Source: Nemertoderma westbladi
Lineage: Eukaryota; Xenacoelomorpha; Nemertodermatida; Nemertodermatidae
DNA length: 64,000 nt
Assembly (NCBI GenBank): GCA_032718475.1
Contig: JAUCBJ010000648.1
Span: 146,155 to 210,154 of the forward strand
Direction of reading: 5' to 3'
The notes under the pieces were generated by a model. It searched no databases, was not told where the DNA came from, and worked only from the letters and a program-made list of their open reading frames with translations. Below, piece after piece: positions 39,593 through 52,700 of this stretch (its first letter is position 1; each line of letters begins with the position of its first letter). Made by a program: the position numbers and the translations under genes.

Positions 39593-40356
39593 ATGATCAT
39601 GACATCGGAGTCAACCTATGAAATCATAATTTAAGGGATGGTACTTTTATAATCTGTAATAATTAATCCATTATATTATTGCCAAACGACATATTATTAT
39701 CATCACAATTAGTGAAATCAAGTTTTATAATCGCCATATTATCTAATGAATATCATTCAGCACATACTAGAAAGGACTGAACTGTGCAGTTTAGCGTAGA
39801 TTATACCTAGGTAGCGCTCATTGCACTACTCAGCGCACGATGCAGGATTGGAGTGGAAGAGTTTCAATAATATTATTAAATTATTATGCACATTGCAGCC
39901 TTTGTTGAAAGTATCATTACAGTATAAAACCCAACTTCTCAGTTAACTGCCATGCGTTAGAGTACATACATTTCATTGTGATAATATCTAATGCACCGTG
40001 ATGCAATCTACTATATGAAAGAATATGAACTCAAGCTGAAGAAATAGAACGACAGTAGGATAGGACAGTGCGACAAAAGGGTATCTGAGTCACGATTTAT
40101 TATAGAAGGCAATGGAATTATTTTTAGGTAGTTGTGATGGATCGTCCAGAATTCGGAAAGCTACAATTTTTTCCCATATTTTAATACTGCGAAACCACTC
40201 CTTCTCTTCTTTTTTTCACAGTAATAAAATATAATATTGGAATAATCACTTTGTACTTACTTCAACTGTGTTTGGTGCATTTATTTCCGATGGTTAGTAT
40301 AGTTTAGGATCCTTATTGCTACCATAACACAGGGCATATTTGTTAATATTTACGTT
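39593..40356. other. AT-rich spacer, no gene seen
   Basis: No repeat family, RNA or coding frame is recognised. TTCTCTTCTTTTTTTCACAG at about 40202-40221 is a strong 3' splice-site-like string on the plus strand, upstream of the candidate exon below. Confidence 0.5.
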
Positions 40357-40510
40357 ATGCTTTATAGTTCATTATATTGTAATAAATCAAATTATATATA
40401 TTATGGACCGGCACACATTCAAGAACAGCCGTTGTCTGCAGTCGATACTGAGTTAATCGATAAACCGCACTTTGAAAAATTGCACAAGTTACAGTACAAC
40501 ATTATAGAAG
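40357..40510 (+). CDS. candidate exon of an unrecognised protein
   Basis: ATG-initiated frame MLYSSLYCNKSNYIYYGPAH, IQEQPLSAVDTELIDKPHF, EKLHKLQYNIIEG. It reaches a donor, GAAG|GTAATT, at 40510/40511; without splicing it stops two codons later (TAA 40516-40518). The second half has a mixed polar/hydrophobic, probably helical composition unlike the AT-rich flank. I recognise no domain. If real, the gene is cut off by the 31-bp satellite that starts 200 bp downstream, or has an intron containing it. Confidence 0.3.
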
Positions 40511-40518
40511 GTAATTAA

Positions 40519-40710
40519 TTATTTGCTTGTTGCCATGGTTACATGGTGGCTGCCATTGCATTTCAATAGAGCCGATACTAGAAATCAAGAGGAGGTCAGG
40601 TTCAATATATGGCGTTCCGAGCAGTCGCCATGGAAAAATTGGAATGATTTTTAAAAAAATGCCACAACCGATTAACTGATGACAATTTAGTGTGGGTAGG
40701 TCATTATGTG
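40519..40710. other. spacer before satellite
   Basis: Contains TGCCATGGTTACATGGTGGC, a short near-palindrome. No gene is seen. Confidence 0.5.
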
Positions 40711-43700
40711 CATATAGTGGGTTCGTAGACTGAGAGCAAGTTATATAGTGGGTTCGTAGACGGAGAGCAAGTCATATAGTGGGTTTGTAGACTGAGAGCA
40801 AGTTATATAGTGGGTTCGTAGACTGAGAGCAAGTTATATAGTGGGTTCGTAGACTGAGAGCAAGTTATATAGTGGGTTCGTAGACTGAGAGCAAGTTACA
40901 TAGTGGGTTCGTAGACTGAGAGTAAGTTATATAGTGGGTTCGCAGACTGAGAGCAAGTTATATAGTGGGTTCGTAGACGGAGAGCAAGTTATATAGTGGG
41001 TTCGTAGACTGAGAGCAAGTTATATAGTGGGTTCGTAGACCTAGAGCAAGTTATATAGTGGGTTCGCAGACTGAGAGCAAGTTATATAGTGGGTTCGTAG
41101 ACTGAGAGCAAGTTATATAGTGGGTTCGTAGACCTAGAGCAAGTTATATAGTGGGTTCGTAGACGGAGAGCAAGTTATATAGTGGGTTCGTAGACTGAGA
41201 GCAAGTTATATAGTGGGTTCGTAGACTGAGAGCAAGTTATATAGTGGGTTCGTAGACTGAGAGCAAGTCATATAGTGGGTTCGTAGACTGAGAGCAAGTT
41301 ATATAGTGGGTTCGTAGACTGAGAGCAAGTTATATAGTGGGTTCGAAGACTAAGAGCAAGTTATATAGTGGGTTCGTAGACTGAGAGCAAGTCATATAGT
41401 GGGTTCGTAGACTGAGAGCAAGTTATATAGTGGGTTCGTAGACTGAGAGCAAGTTATATAGTGGGTTCGAAGACTAAGAGCAAGTTATATAGTGGGTTCG
41501 TAGACTGAGAGCAAGTTATATAGTGGGTTCGTAGACTAGGAGCAAGTTATATAGTGGGTTCGTAGACGGAGAGCAAGTTATATAGTGGGTTCGTAGACGG
41601 AGAGCAAGTTATATAGTGGGTTCGTAGACGGAGAGCAAGTTATATAGTGGGTTCGTAGACGGAGAGCAAGTTATATAGTGGGTTTGTAGACTGAGAGCAA
41701 GTTATATAGTGGGTTTGTAGACTGAGAGCAAGTTATATAGTGGGTTCGTAGACGGAGAGCAAGTTATATAGTGGGTTCGTAGACGGAGAGCAAGTTATAT
41801 AGTGGGTTCGTAGACTGAGAGCAAGTTATATAGTGGGTTCGTAGACGGAGAGCAAGTCATATAGTGGGTTCGTAGACGGAGAGCAAGTTATATAGTGGGT
41901 TCGTAGACTGAGAGCAAGTTATATAGTGGGTTCGTAGACTGAGAGCAAGTTATATAGTGGGTTCGTAGACTAAGAGCAAGTTATATAGTGGGTTCGTAGA
42001 CTGAGAGCAAGTTATATAGTGGGTTCGTAGACTGAGAGCAAGTTATATAGTGGGTTCGTAGACTAAGAGCAAGTTATATAGTGGGTTCGTAGACGGAGAG
42101 CAAGTTATATAGTGGGTTCGTAGACGGAGAGCAAATCATATAGTGGGTTCGTAGACGGAGAGCAAGTTATATAGTGGGTTCGTAGACTGAGAGCAAGTTA
42201 TATAGTGGGTTCGTAGACTGAGAGCAAGTTATATAGTGGGTGCGTAGACTAAGAGCAAGTTATATAGTGGGTTCGTAGACTGAGAGCAAGTTATTTAGTT
42301 GGTTCGTAGACTGTGAGCAAGTTATATAGTGGGTTCGTAGACTGAGAGCAAGTTATATAGTGGGTTCGTAGACTGAGAGCAAGTTATATATTGGGTTCGT
42401 AGACTGAGAGTAAGTTATATAGGGGGTTCGTAGACTGAGAGCAAGTTATATAGTGGGTTCGTAGCCTGAGAGCAAGTTATATAGTGGGTTCGTAGACTGA
42501 GAGCAAGTTATATAGTGGGTTCGTAGACGGAGAGCAAGTCATATAGTGGGTTCGTAGACTGAGAGCAAGTTATATAGTGGGTTCGGAAACGGAGAGCAAG
42601 TTATATAGTGGGTTCGTAGACTGAGAGCAAGTTATATAGTGGGTTCGTAGACGGAGAGCAAGTCATATAGTGGGTTCGTAGACGGAGAGCAAGTTATATA
42701 GTGGGTTCGTAGACTGAGAGCAAGTTATATAGTGGGTTCGTAGACGGAGAGCAGCAAGTTATATAGTGGGTTCGTAGACTGAGAGCAAGTTATATAGTGG
42801 GTTCGTAGACGGAGAGCAGCAAGTTATATAGTGGGTTCGTAGACTGAGAGCAAGTTATATAGTGGGTTCGTAGACTGGGAGCAAGTTATATAGTGGGTTC
42901 GTAGACTGAGAGCAAGTTATATAGTGGGTTCGTAGACGGAGAGCAAGTCATATAGTGGGTTCGTAGACGGAGAGCAAGTCATATAGTGGGTTCGTAGACG
43001 GAGAGCAAGTTATATAGTGGGTTCGTAGACTGAGAGCAAGTTATATAGTGGGTTCGTAGACGGAGAGCAGCAAGTTATATAGTGGGTTCGTAGACTGAGA
43101 GCAAGTTATATAGTGGGTTCGTAGACGGAGAGCAAGTTATATAGTGGGTTCGTAGACGGAGAGCAAGTTATATAGTGGGTTCGTAGACTGAGAGCAAGTT
43201 ATATAGTGGGTTCGTAGACGGAGAGCAGCAAGTTATATAGTGGGTTCGTAGACTGAGAGCAAGTTATATAGTGGGTTCGTAGACTGGGAGCAAGTTATAT
43301 AGTGGGTTCGTAGACTGAGAGCAAGTTATATAGTGGGTTCGTAGACTGAGAGCAAGTTATATAGTGGGTTCGTAGACGGAGAGCAGCAAGTTATATAGTG
43401 GGTTCGTAGACTGAGAGCAAGTTATATAGTGGGTTCGTAGACTGGGAGCAAGTTATATAGTGGGTTCGTAGACTGAGAGCAAGTTATATAGTGGGTTCGT
43501 AGACGGAGAGCAGCAAGTTATATAGTGGGTTCGTAGACTGAGAGCAAGTTATATAGTGGGTTCGTAGACTGAGAGCAAGTTATATAGTGGGTTCGTAGAC
43601 GGAGAGCAGCAAGTTATATAGTGGGTTCGTAGACTGAGAGCAAGTTATATAGTGGGTTCGTAGACTGGGAGCAAGTTATATAGTGGGTTCGTAGACTGAG

Positions 43701-46700
43701 AGCAAGTTATATAGTGGGTTCGGAAACGGAGAGCAAGTTATATAGTGGGTTCGTAGACTGAGAGCAAGTTATATAGTGGGTTCGTAGACGGAGAGCAAGT
43801 CATATAGTGGGTTCGTAGACGGAGAGCAAGTTATATAGTGGGTTCGTAGACTGAGAGCAAGTTATATAGTGGGTTCGTAGACGGAGAGCAGCAAGTTATA
43901 TAGTGGGTTCGTAGACTGAGAGCAAGTTATATAGTGGGTTCGTAGACTGGGAGCAAGTTATATAGTGGGTTCGTAGACTGAGAGCAAGTTATATAGTGGG
44001 TTCGTAGACTGAGAGCAAGTTATATAGTGGGTTCGTAGACGGAGAGCAAGTTATATAGTGGGTTCGTAGACGGAGAGCAAGTTATATAGTGGGTTCGTAG
44101 ACTGAGAGCAAGTTATATAGTGGGTTCGTAGACGGAGAGCAAGTCATATAGTGGGTTCGTAGACGGAGAGCAAGTTATATAGTGGGTTCGTAGACTGAGA
44201 GCAAGTTATATAGTGGGTTCGTAGACTGAGAGCAAGTTATATAGTGGGTTCGTAGACTAAGAGCAAGTTATATAGTGGGTTCGTAGACTGATAGCAAGTT
44301 ATATAGTGGGTTCGTAGACTGAGAGCAAGTTATATAGTGGGTTCGTAGACTAAGAGCAAGTTATATAGTGGGTTCGTAGACGGAGAGCAAGTTATATAGT
44401 GGGTTCGTAGACGGAGAGCAAATCATATAGTGGGTTCGTAGACGGAGAGCAAGTTATATAGTGGGTTTGTAGACTGAGAGCAAGTTATATAGTGGGTTCG
44501 TAGACTGAGAGCAAGTTATATAGTGGGTTCGTAGACTAAGAGCAAGTTATATAGTGGGTTCGTAGACTGAGAGCAAGTTATTTAGTGGGTTCGTAGACTG
44601 TGAGCAAGTTATATAGTGGGTTCGTAGACTGAGAGCAAGTTATATAGTGGGTTCGTAGACTGAGAGCAAGTTACATAGTGGGTTCGTAGACTGAGAGCAA
44701 GTTATTTAGTGGGTCCGTAGACTGGGAGAAAGTTATATAGTGGGTTCGTAGACGGAGAGCAAGTTATAAAGTGGGTTCGTAGACTGATAGCAAGTTATAT
44801 AGTGGGTTCGTAGACTGAGAGCAAGTTATATAGTGGGTTCGTAGACTGGGAGCAAGTTATATAGTGGGTTCGTAGAATGAGAGCAAGTCATCTAGTGGGT
44901 TCGTAGACTGAGAGCAAGTTATATAGTGGGTTCGTAGACTGAGAGCAAGTTATATAGTGGGTTCGTAGACTGGGAGCAAGTTATATAGTGGGTTCGTAGA
45001 ATGAGAGCAAGTTATATAGTGGGTTCGTAGACTGAGAGCAAGTTATATAGGGGGTTCGTAGACTGAGAGCAAGTTATATAGTGGGTTCGTAGAATGAGAG
45101 CAAGTTATATAGTGGGTTCGTAGACGGAGAGCAAGTTATATAGTGGGTTCGTAGACTGAGAGCAAGTTATATAGTGGGTTCGTAGACTGAGAACAAGTTA
45201 TATAGTGGGTTCGTAGACTGGGAGCAAGTTATATAGTGGGTTCGTAGACTGAGAGCAAGTTATATAGTGGGTTCGTAGACGGAGAGCAAGTCATATAGTG
45301 GGTTCGTAGACTGAGAGCAAGTTATATAGTGGGTTCGTAGACTGGGAGCAAGTTATATAGTGGGTTCGTAGACTGAGAGCAAGTTATATAGTGGGTTCGT
45401 AGACTGAGAGCAAGTTATATAGTGGGTTCGTAGACGGAGAGCAGCAAGTTATATAGTGGGTTCGTAGACTGAGAGCAAGTTATATAGTGGGTTCGTAGAC
45501 TGGGAGCAAGTTATATAGTGGGTTCGTAGACTGAGAGCAAGTTATATAGTGGGTTCGTAGACGGAGAGCAGCAAGTTATATAGTGGGTTCGTAGACTGAG
45601 AGCAAGTTATATAGTGGGTTCGTAGACTGAGAGCAAGTTATATAGTGGGTTCGTAGACGGAGAGCAGCAAGTTATATAGTGGGTTCGTAGACTGAGAGCA
45701 AGTTATATAGTGGGTTCGTAGACTGGGAGCAAGTTATATAGTGGGTTCGTAGACTGAGAGCAAGTTATATAGTGGGTTCGGAAACGGAGAGCAAGTTATA
45801 TAGTGGGTTCGTAGACTGAGAGCAAGTTATATAGTGGGTTCGTAGACGGAGAGCAAGTCATATAGTGGGTTCGTAGACGGAGAGCAAGTTATATAGTGGG
45901 TTCGTAGACTGAGAGCAAGTTATATAGTGGGTTCGTAGACGGAGAGCAGCAAGTTATATAGTGGGTTCGTAGACTGAGAGCAAGTTATATAGTGGGTTCG
46001 TAGACTGGGAGCAAGTTATATAGTGGGTTCGTAGACTGAGAGCAAGTTATATAGTGGGTTCGTAGACTGAGAGCAAGTTATATAGTGGGTTCGTAGACGG
46101 AGAGCAAGTTATATAGTGGGTTCGTAGACGGAGAGCAAGTTATATAGTGGGTTCGTAGACTGAGAGCAAGTTATATAGTGGGTTCGTAGACGGAGAGCAA
46201 GTCATATAGTGGGTTCGTAGACGGAGAGCAAGTTATATAGTGGGTTCGTAGACTGAGAGCAAGTTATATAGTGGGTTCGTAGACTGAGAGCAAGTTATAT
46301 AGTGGGTTCGTAGACTAAGAGCAAGTTATATAGTGGGTTCGTAGACTGATAGCAAGTTATATAGTGGGTTCGTAGACTGAGAGCAAGTTATATAGTGGGT
46401 TCGTAGACTAAGAGCAAGTTATATAGTGGGTTCGTAGACGGAGAGCAAGTTATATAGTGGGTTCGTAGACGGAGAGCAAATCATATAGTGGGTTCGTAGA
46501 CGGAGAGCAAGTTATATAGTGGGTTTGTAGACTGAGAGCAAGTTATATAGTGGGTTCGTAGACTGAGAGCAAGTTATATAGTGGGTTCGTAGACTAAGAG
46601 CAAGTTATATAGTGGGTTCGTAGACTGAGAGCAAGTTATTTAGTGGGTTCGTAGACTGTGAGCAAGTTATATAGTGGGTTCGTAGACTGAGAGCAAGTTA

Positions 46701-49700
46701 TATAGTGGGTTCGTAGACTGAGAGCAAGTTACATAGTGGGTTCGTAGACTGAGAGCAAGTTATTTAGTGGGTCCGTAGACTGGGAGAAAGTTATATAGTG
46801 GGTTCGTAGACGGAGAGCAAGTTATAAAGTGGGTTCGTAGACTGATAGCAAGTTATATAGTGGGTTCGTAGACTGAGAGCAAGTTATATAGTGGGTTCGT
46901 AGACTGGGAGCAAGTTATATAGTGGGTTCGTAGAATGAGAGCAAGTCATCTAGTGGGTTCGTAGACTGAGAGCAAGTTATATAGTGGGTTCGTAGACTGA
47001 GAGCAAGTTATATAGTGGGTTCGTAGACTGGGAGCAAGTTATATAGTGGGTTCGTAGAATGAGAGCAAGTTATATAGTGGGTTCGTAGACTGAGAGCAAG
47101 TTATATAGGGGGTTCGTAGACTGAGAGCAAGTTATATAGTGGGTTCGTAGAATGAGAGCAAGTTATATAGTGGGTTCGTAGACGGAGAGCAAGTTATATA
47201 GTGGGTTCGTAGACTGAGAGCAAGTTATATAGTGGGTTCGTAGACTGAGAACAAGTTATATAGTGGGTTCGTAGACTGGGAGCAAGTTATATAGTGGGTT
47301 CGTAGACTGAGAGCAAGTTATATAGTGGGTTCGTAGACGGAGAGCAAGTCATATAGTGGGTTCGTAGACTGAGAGCAAGTTATATAGTGGGTTCGGAAAC
47401 GGAGAGCAAGTTATATAGAGGGTTCGTAGACGGAGAGCAAGTTATATAGTGGGTTCGTAGACTGAGAGCAAGTTATATAGTGGGTTCGTAGACTGAGAGC
47501 AAGTTATATAGTGGGTTCGTAGACGGAGAGCAAGTCATATAGTGGGTTCGTAGACTGAGAGTAAGTTATATAGTGGGTTCGGAAACGGAGAGCAAGTTAT
47601 ATAGTGGGTTCGTAGACTGAGAGCAAGTTATATAGTGGGTTCGTAGACGGAGAGCAAGTCATATAGTGGGTTCGTAGACGGAGAGCAAGTTATATAGTGG
47701 GTTCGTAGACTGAGAGCAAGTTATATAGTGGGTTCGTAGACGGAGAGCAAGTTATATAGTGGGTTCGTAGACTGAGAGCAAGTTATATAGTGGGTTCGTA
47801 GACTGAGAGCAAGTTATATAGTGGGTTCGTAGACTGAGAGCAAGTTATATAGTGGGTTCGTAGACCTAGAGCAAGTTATATAGTGGGTTCGTAGACTGAG
47901 AGCAGCAAGTTATATAGTGGGTTCGTAGACTGAGAGCAAGTTATATAGTGGGTTCGTAGACGGAGAGCAAGTCATATAGTGGGTTCGTAGACTGAGAGCA
48001 AGTTATATAGTGGGTTCGTAGACGGAGAGCAAGTCATATAGTGGGTTCGTAGACTGAGATCAAGTTATATAGTGGGTTCGTAGACTGAGATCAAGTTATA
48101 TAGTGGGTTCGTAGACTGAGAGCAAGTTATATAGTGGGTTCGTAGACTGGGAGCAAGTTATATAGTGGGTTCGTAGACTGAGAGCAAGTTATATAGTGGG
48201 TTCGCAGACTGAGAGCAAGTTATATAGTGGGTTCGCAGACTGAGAGCAAGTTATATAGTGGGTTCGTAGACTGAGAGCAAGTTATATAGTGGGTTCGCAG
48301 ACTGAGAGCAAGTTATATAGTGGGTTCGTAGACTGAGAGCAAGTTATATAGTGGGTTCGCAGACTGAGAGCAAGTTATATAGTGGGTTCGTAGACTGAGA
48401 GCAAGTTATATAGTGGGTTCGCAGACTGAGAGCAAGTTATATAGTGGGTTCGTAGACTGAGAGCAAGTTATATAGTGGGTTCGTAGACGGAGAGCAAGTT
48501 ATATAGTGGGTTCGTAGACTGAGAGCAAGTTATATAGTGGGTTCGTAGACTGAGAGCAAGTTATATAGTGGGTTCGCAGACTGAGAGCAAGTTATATAGT
48601 GGGTTCGTAGACTGAGAGCAAGTTATATAGTGGGTTCGTAGACTAAGAGCAAGTTATATAGTGGGTTCGTAGACTGATAGCAAGTTATATAGTGGGTTCG
48701 TAGACTGAGAGCAAGTTATATAGTGGGTTCGTAGACTAAGAGCAAGTTATATAGTGGGTTCGTAGACGGAGAGCAAGTTATATAGTGGGTTCGTAGACTG
48801 AGAGCAAGTTATATAGTGGGTTCGTAGACTGAGAGCAAGTTATATAGTGGGTTCGTAGACTAAGAGCAAGTTATATAGTGGGTTCGTAGACTGATAGCAA
48901 GTTATATAGTGGGTTCGTAGACTGAGAGCAAGTTATATAGTGGGTTCGTAGACTAAGAGCAAGTTATATAGTGGGTTCGTAGACGGAGAGCAAGTTATAT
49001 AGTGGGTTCGTAGACGGAGAGCAAATCATATAGTGGGTTCGTAGACGGAGAGCAAGTTATATAGTGGGTTCGTAGACTGAGAGCAAGTTATATAGTGGGT
49101 TCGTAGACTGAGAGCAAGTTATATAGTGGGTTCGTAGACTAAGAGCAAGTTATATAGTGGGTTCGTAGACTGATAGCAAGTTATTTAGTGGGTTCGTAGA
49201 CTGTGAGCAAGTTATATAGTGGGTTCGTAGACTGAGAGCAAGTTATATAGTGGGTTCGTAGACTGAGAGCAAGTTACATAGTGGGTTCGTAGACTGAGAG
49301 CAAGTTATTTAGTGGGTCCGTAGACTGGGAGAAAGTTATATAGTGGGTTCGTAGACGGAGAGCAAGTTATAAAGTGGGTTCGTAGACTGATAGCAAGTTA
49401 TATAGTGGGTTCGTAGACTGAGAGCAAGTTATATAGTGGGTTCGTAGACTGGGAGCAAGTTATATAGTGGGTTCGTAGAATGAGAGCAAGTCATCTAGTG
49501 GGTTCGTAGACTGAGAGCAAGTTATATAGTGGGTTCGTAGACTGAGAGCAAGTTATATAGTGGGTTCGTAGACTGGGAGCAAGTTATATAGTGGGTTCGT
49601 AGAATGAGAGCAAGTTATATAGTGGGTTCGTAGACTGAGAGCAAGTTATATAGGGGGTTCGTAGACTGAGAGCAAGTTATATAGTGGGTTCGTAGAATGA

Positions 49701-52700
49701 GAGCAAGTTATATAGTGGGTTCGTAGACGGAGAGCAAGTTATATAGTGGGTTCGTAGACTGAGAGCAAGTTATATAGTGGGTTCGTAGACGGAGAGCAAG
49801 TTATATAGTGGGTTCGTAGACTGAGAGCAAGTTATATAGTGGGTTCGTAGACTGAGAGCAAGTTATATAGTGGGTTCGTAGACGGAGAGCAAGTCATATA
49901 GGGGGTTCGTAGACTGAGATCAAGTTATATAGTGGGTTCGTAGACTGAGAGCAAGTTATATAGTGGGTTCGTAGACTGAGAGCAAGTTATATAGTGGGTT
50001 CGTAGACTGGGAGCAAGTTATATAGTGGGTTCGTAGACTGAGAGCAAGTTATATAGTGGGTTCGTAGACGGAGAGCAAGTCATATAGTGGGTTCGTAGAC
50101 TGAGAGCAAGTTATATAGTGGGTTCGGAAACGGAGAGCAAGTTATATAGTGGGTTCGTAGACGGAGAGCAAGTTATATAGTGGGTTCGTAGACTGAGAGC
50201 AAGTTATATAGTGGGTTCGTAGACTGAGAGCAAGTTATATAGTGGGTTCGTAGACGGAGAGCAAGTCATATAGTGGGTTCGTAGACTGAGAGCAAGTTAT
50301 ATAGTGGGTTCGGAAACGGAGAGCAAGTTATATAGTGGGTTCGTAGACTGAGAGCAAGTTATATAGTGGGTTCGTAGACGGAGAGCAAGTCATATAGTGG
50401 GTTCGTAGACGGAGAGCAAGTTATATAGTGGGTTCGTAGACTGAGAGCAAGTTATATAGTGGGTTCGTAGACGGAGAGCAAGTTATATAGTGGGTTCGTA
50501 GACTGAGAGCAAGTTATATAGTGGGTTCGTAGACTGAGAGCAAGTTATATAGTGGGTTCGTAGACTGAGAGCAAGTTATATAGTGGGTTCGTAGACTGAG
50601 AGCAAGTTATATAGTGGGTTCGTAGACTGAGAGCAAGTTATATAGTGGGTTCGTAGACTGAGAGCAAGTTATATAGTGGGTTCGTAGACTGAGAGCAAGT
50701 CATATAGTGGGTTCGTAGACTGAGAGCAAGTTATATAGTGGGTTCGTAGACGGAGAGCAAGTCATATAGTGGGTTCGTAGACTGAGATCAAGTTATATAG
50801 TGGGTTCGTAGACTGAGAGCAAGTTATATAGTGGGTTCGTAGACTGAGAGCAAGTTATATAGTGGGTTCGTAGACTGGGAGCAAGTTATATAGTGGGTTC
50901 GTAGACTGAGAGCAAGTTATATAGTGGGTTCGCAGACTGAGAGCAAGTTATATAGTGGGTTCGCAGACTGAGAGCAAGTTATATAGTGGGTTCGTAGACT
51001 GAGAGCAAGTTATATAGTGGGTTCGTAGACTGAGAGCAAGTTATATAGTGGGTTCGTAGACTGAGAGCAAGTTATATAGTGGGTTCGCAGACTGAGAGCA
51101 AGTTATATAGTGGGTTCGTAGACTGAGAGCAAGTTATATAGTGGGTTCGCAGACTGAGAGCAAGTTATATAGTGGGTTCGTAGACTGAGAGCAAGTTATA
51201 TAGTGGGTTCGTAGACGGAGAGCAAGTTATATAGTGGGTTCGTAGACTGAGAGCAAGTTATATAGTGGGTTCGTAGACTGAGAGCAAGTTATATAGTGGG
51301 TTCGCAGACTGAGAGCAAGTTATATAGTGGGTTCGTAGACTGAGAGCAAGTTATATAGTGGGTTCGTAGACGGAGAGCAAGTTATATAGTGGGTTCGTAG
51401 ACTGAGAGCAAGTTATATAGTGGGTTCGTAGACTGAGAGCAAGTTATATAGTGGGTTCGTAGACTGAGAGCAAGTTATATAGTGGGTTCGTAGACTGAGA
51501 GCAAGTTATATAGTGGGTTCGTAGACTGAGAGCAAGTTATATAGTGGGTTCGTAGACGGAGAGCAAGTTATATAGTGGGTTCGTAGACTGAGAGCAAATC
51601 ATATAGTGGGTTCGTAGACGGAGAGCAAGTTATATAGTGGGTTCGTAGACGGAGAGCAAGTTATATAGTGGGTTCGTAGACTGAGAGCAAGTTATATAGT
51701 GGGTTCGTAGACTGAGAGCAAGTTATATAGTGGGTTCGTAGACCTAGAGCAAGTTATATAGTGGGTTCGTAGACTGAGAGCAAGTTATATAGTGGGTTCG
51801 GAAACGGAGAGCAAGTTATATAGTGGGTTCGTAGACGGAGAGCAAGTTATATAGTGGGTTCGTAGACTGAGAGCAAGTTATATAGTGGGTTCGTAGACTG
51901 AGAGCAAGTTATATAGTGGGTTCGTAGACGGAGAGCAAGTTATATAGTGGGTTCGTAGACTGAGAGCAAGTTATATAGTGGGTTCGTAGACGGAGAGCAA
52001 GTTATATAGGGGGTTCGTAGACGGAGAGCAAGTTATATAGTGGGTTCGTAGACTGAGAGCAAGTTATATAGTGGGTTCGTAGACTGAGAGCAAGTTATAT
52101 AGTGGGTTCGTAGACTGAGAGCAAGTTATATAGTGGGTTCGTAGACTGAGAGCAAGTTATATAGTGGGTTCGTAGACTGAGAGCAAGTTATATAGTGGGT
52201 TCGTAGACGGAGAGCAAGTTATATAGTGGGTTCGTAGACTGAGAGCAAGTTATATAGTGGGTTCGTAGACTGAGAGCAAGTTATATAGTGGGTTCGTAGA
52301 CTGAGAGCAAGTTATATAGTGGGTTCGTAGACTGAGAGCAAGTTATATAGTGGGTTCGGAAACGGAGAGCAAGTTATATAGTGGGTTCGTAGACTGAGAG
52401 CAAGTTATATAGTGGGTTCGTAGACTGAGAGCAAGTTATATAGTGGGTTCGTAGACTGAGAGCAAGTTATATAGTGGGTTTGTAGACTGAGAGCAAGTTA
52501 TATAGTGGGTTCGTAGACGGAGAGCAAGTTATATAGTGGGTTCGTAGACTGAGAGCAAGTTATATAGTGGGTTCGTAGACTGAGAGCAAGTTATATAGTG
52601 GGTTCGTAGACTGAGAGCAAGTTATATAGTGGGTTCGTAGACTGAGAGCAAGTTATATAGTGGGTTCGTAGACTGAGAGCAAGTTATATAGTGGGTTCGT

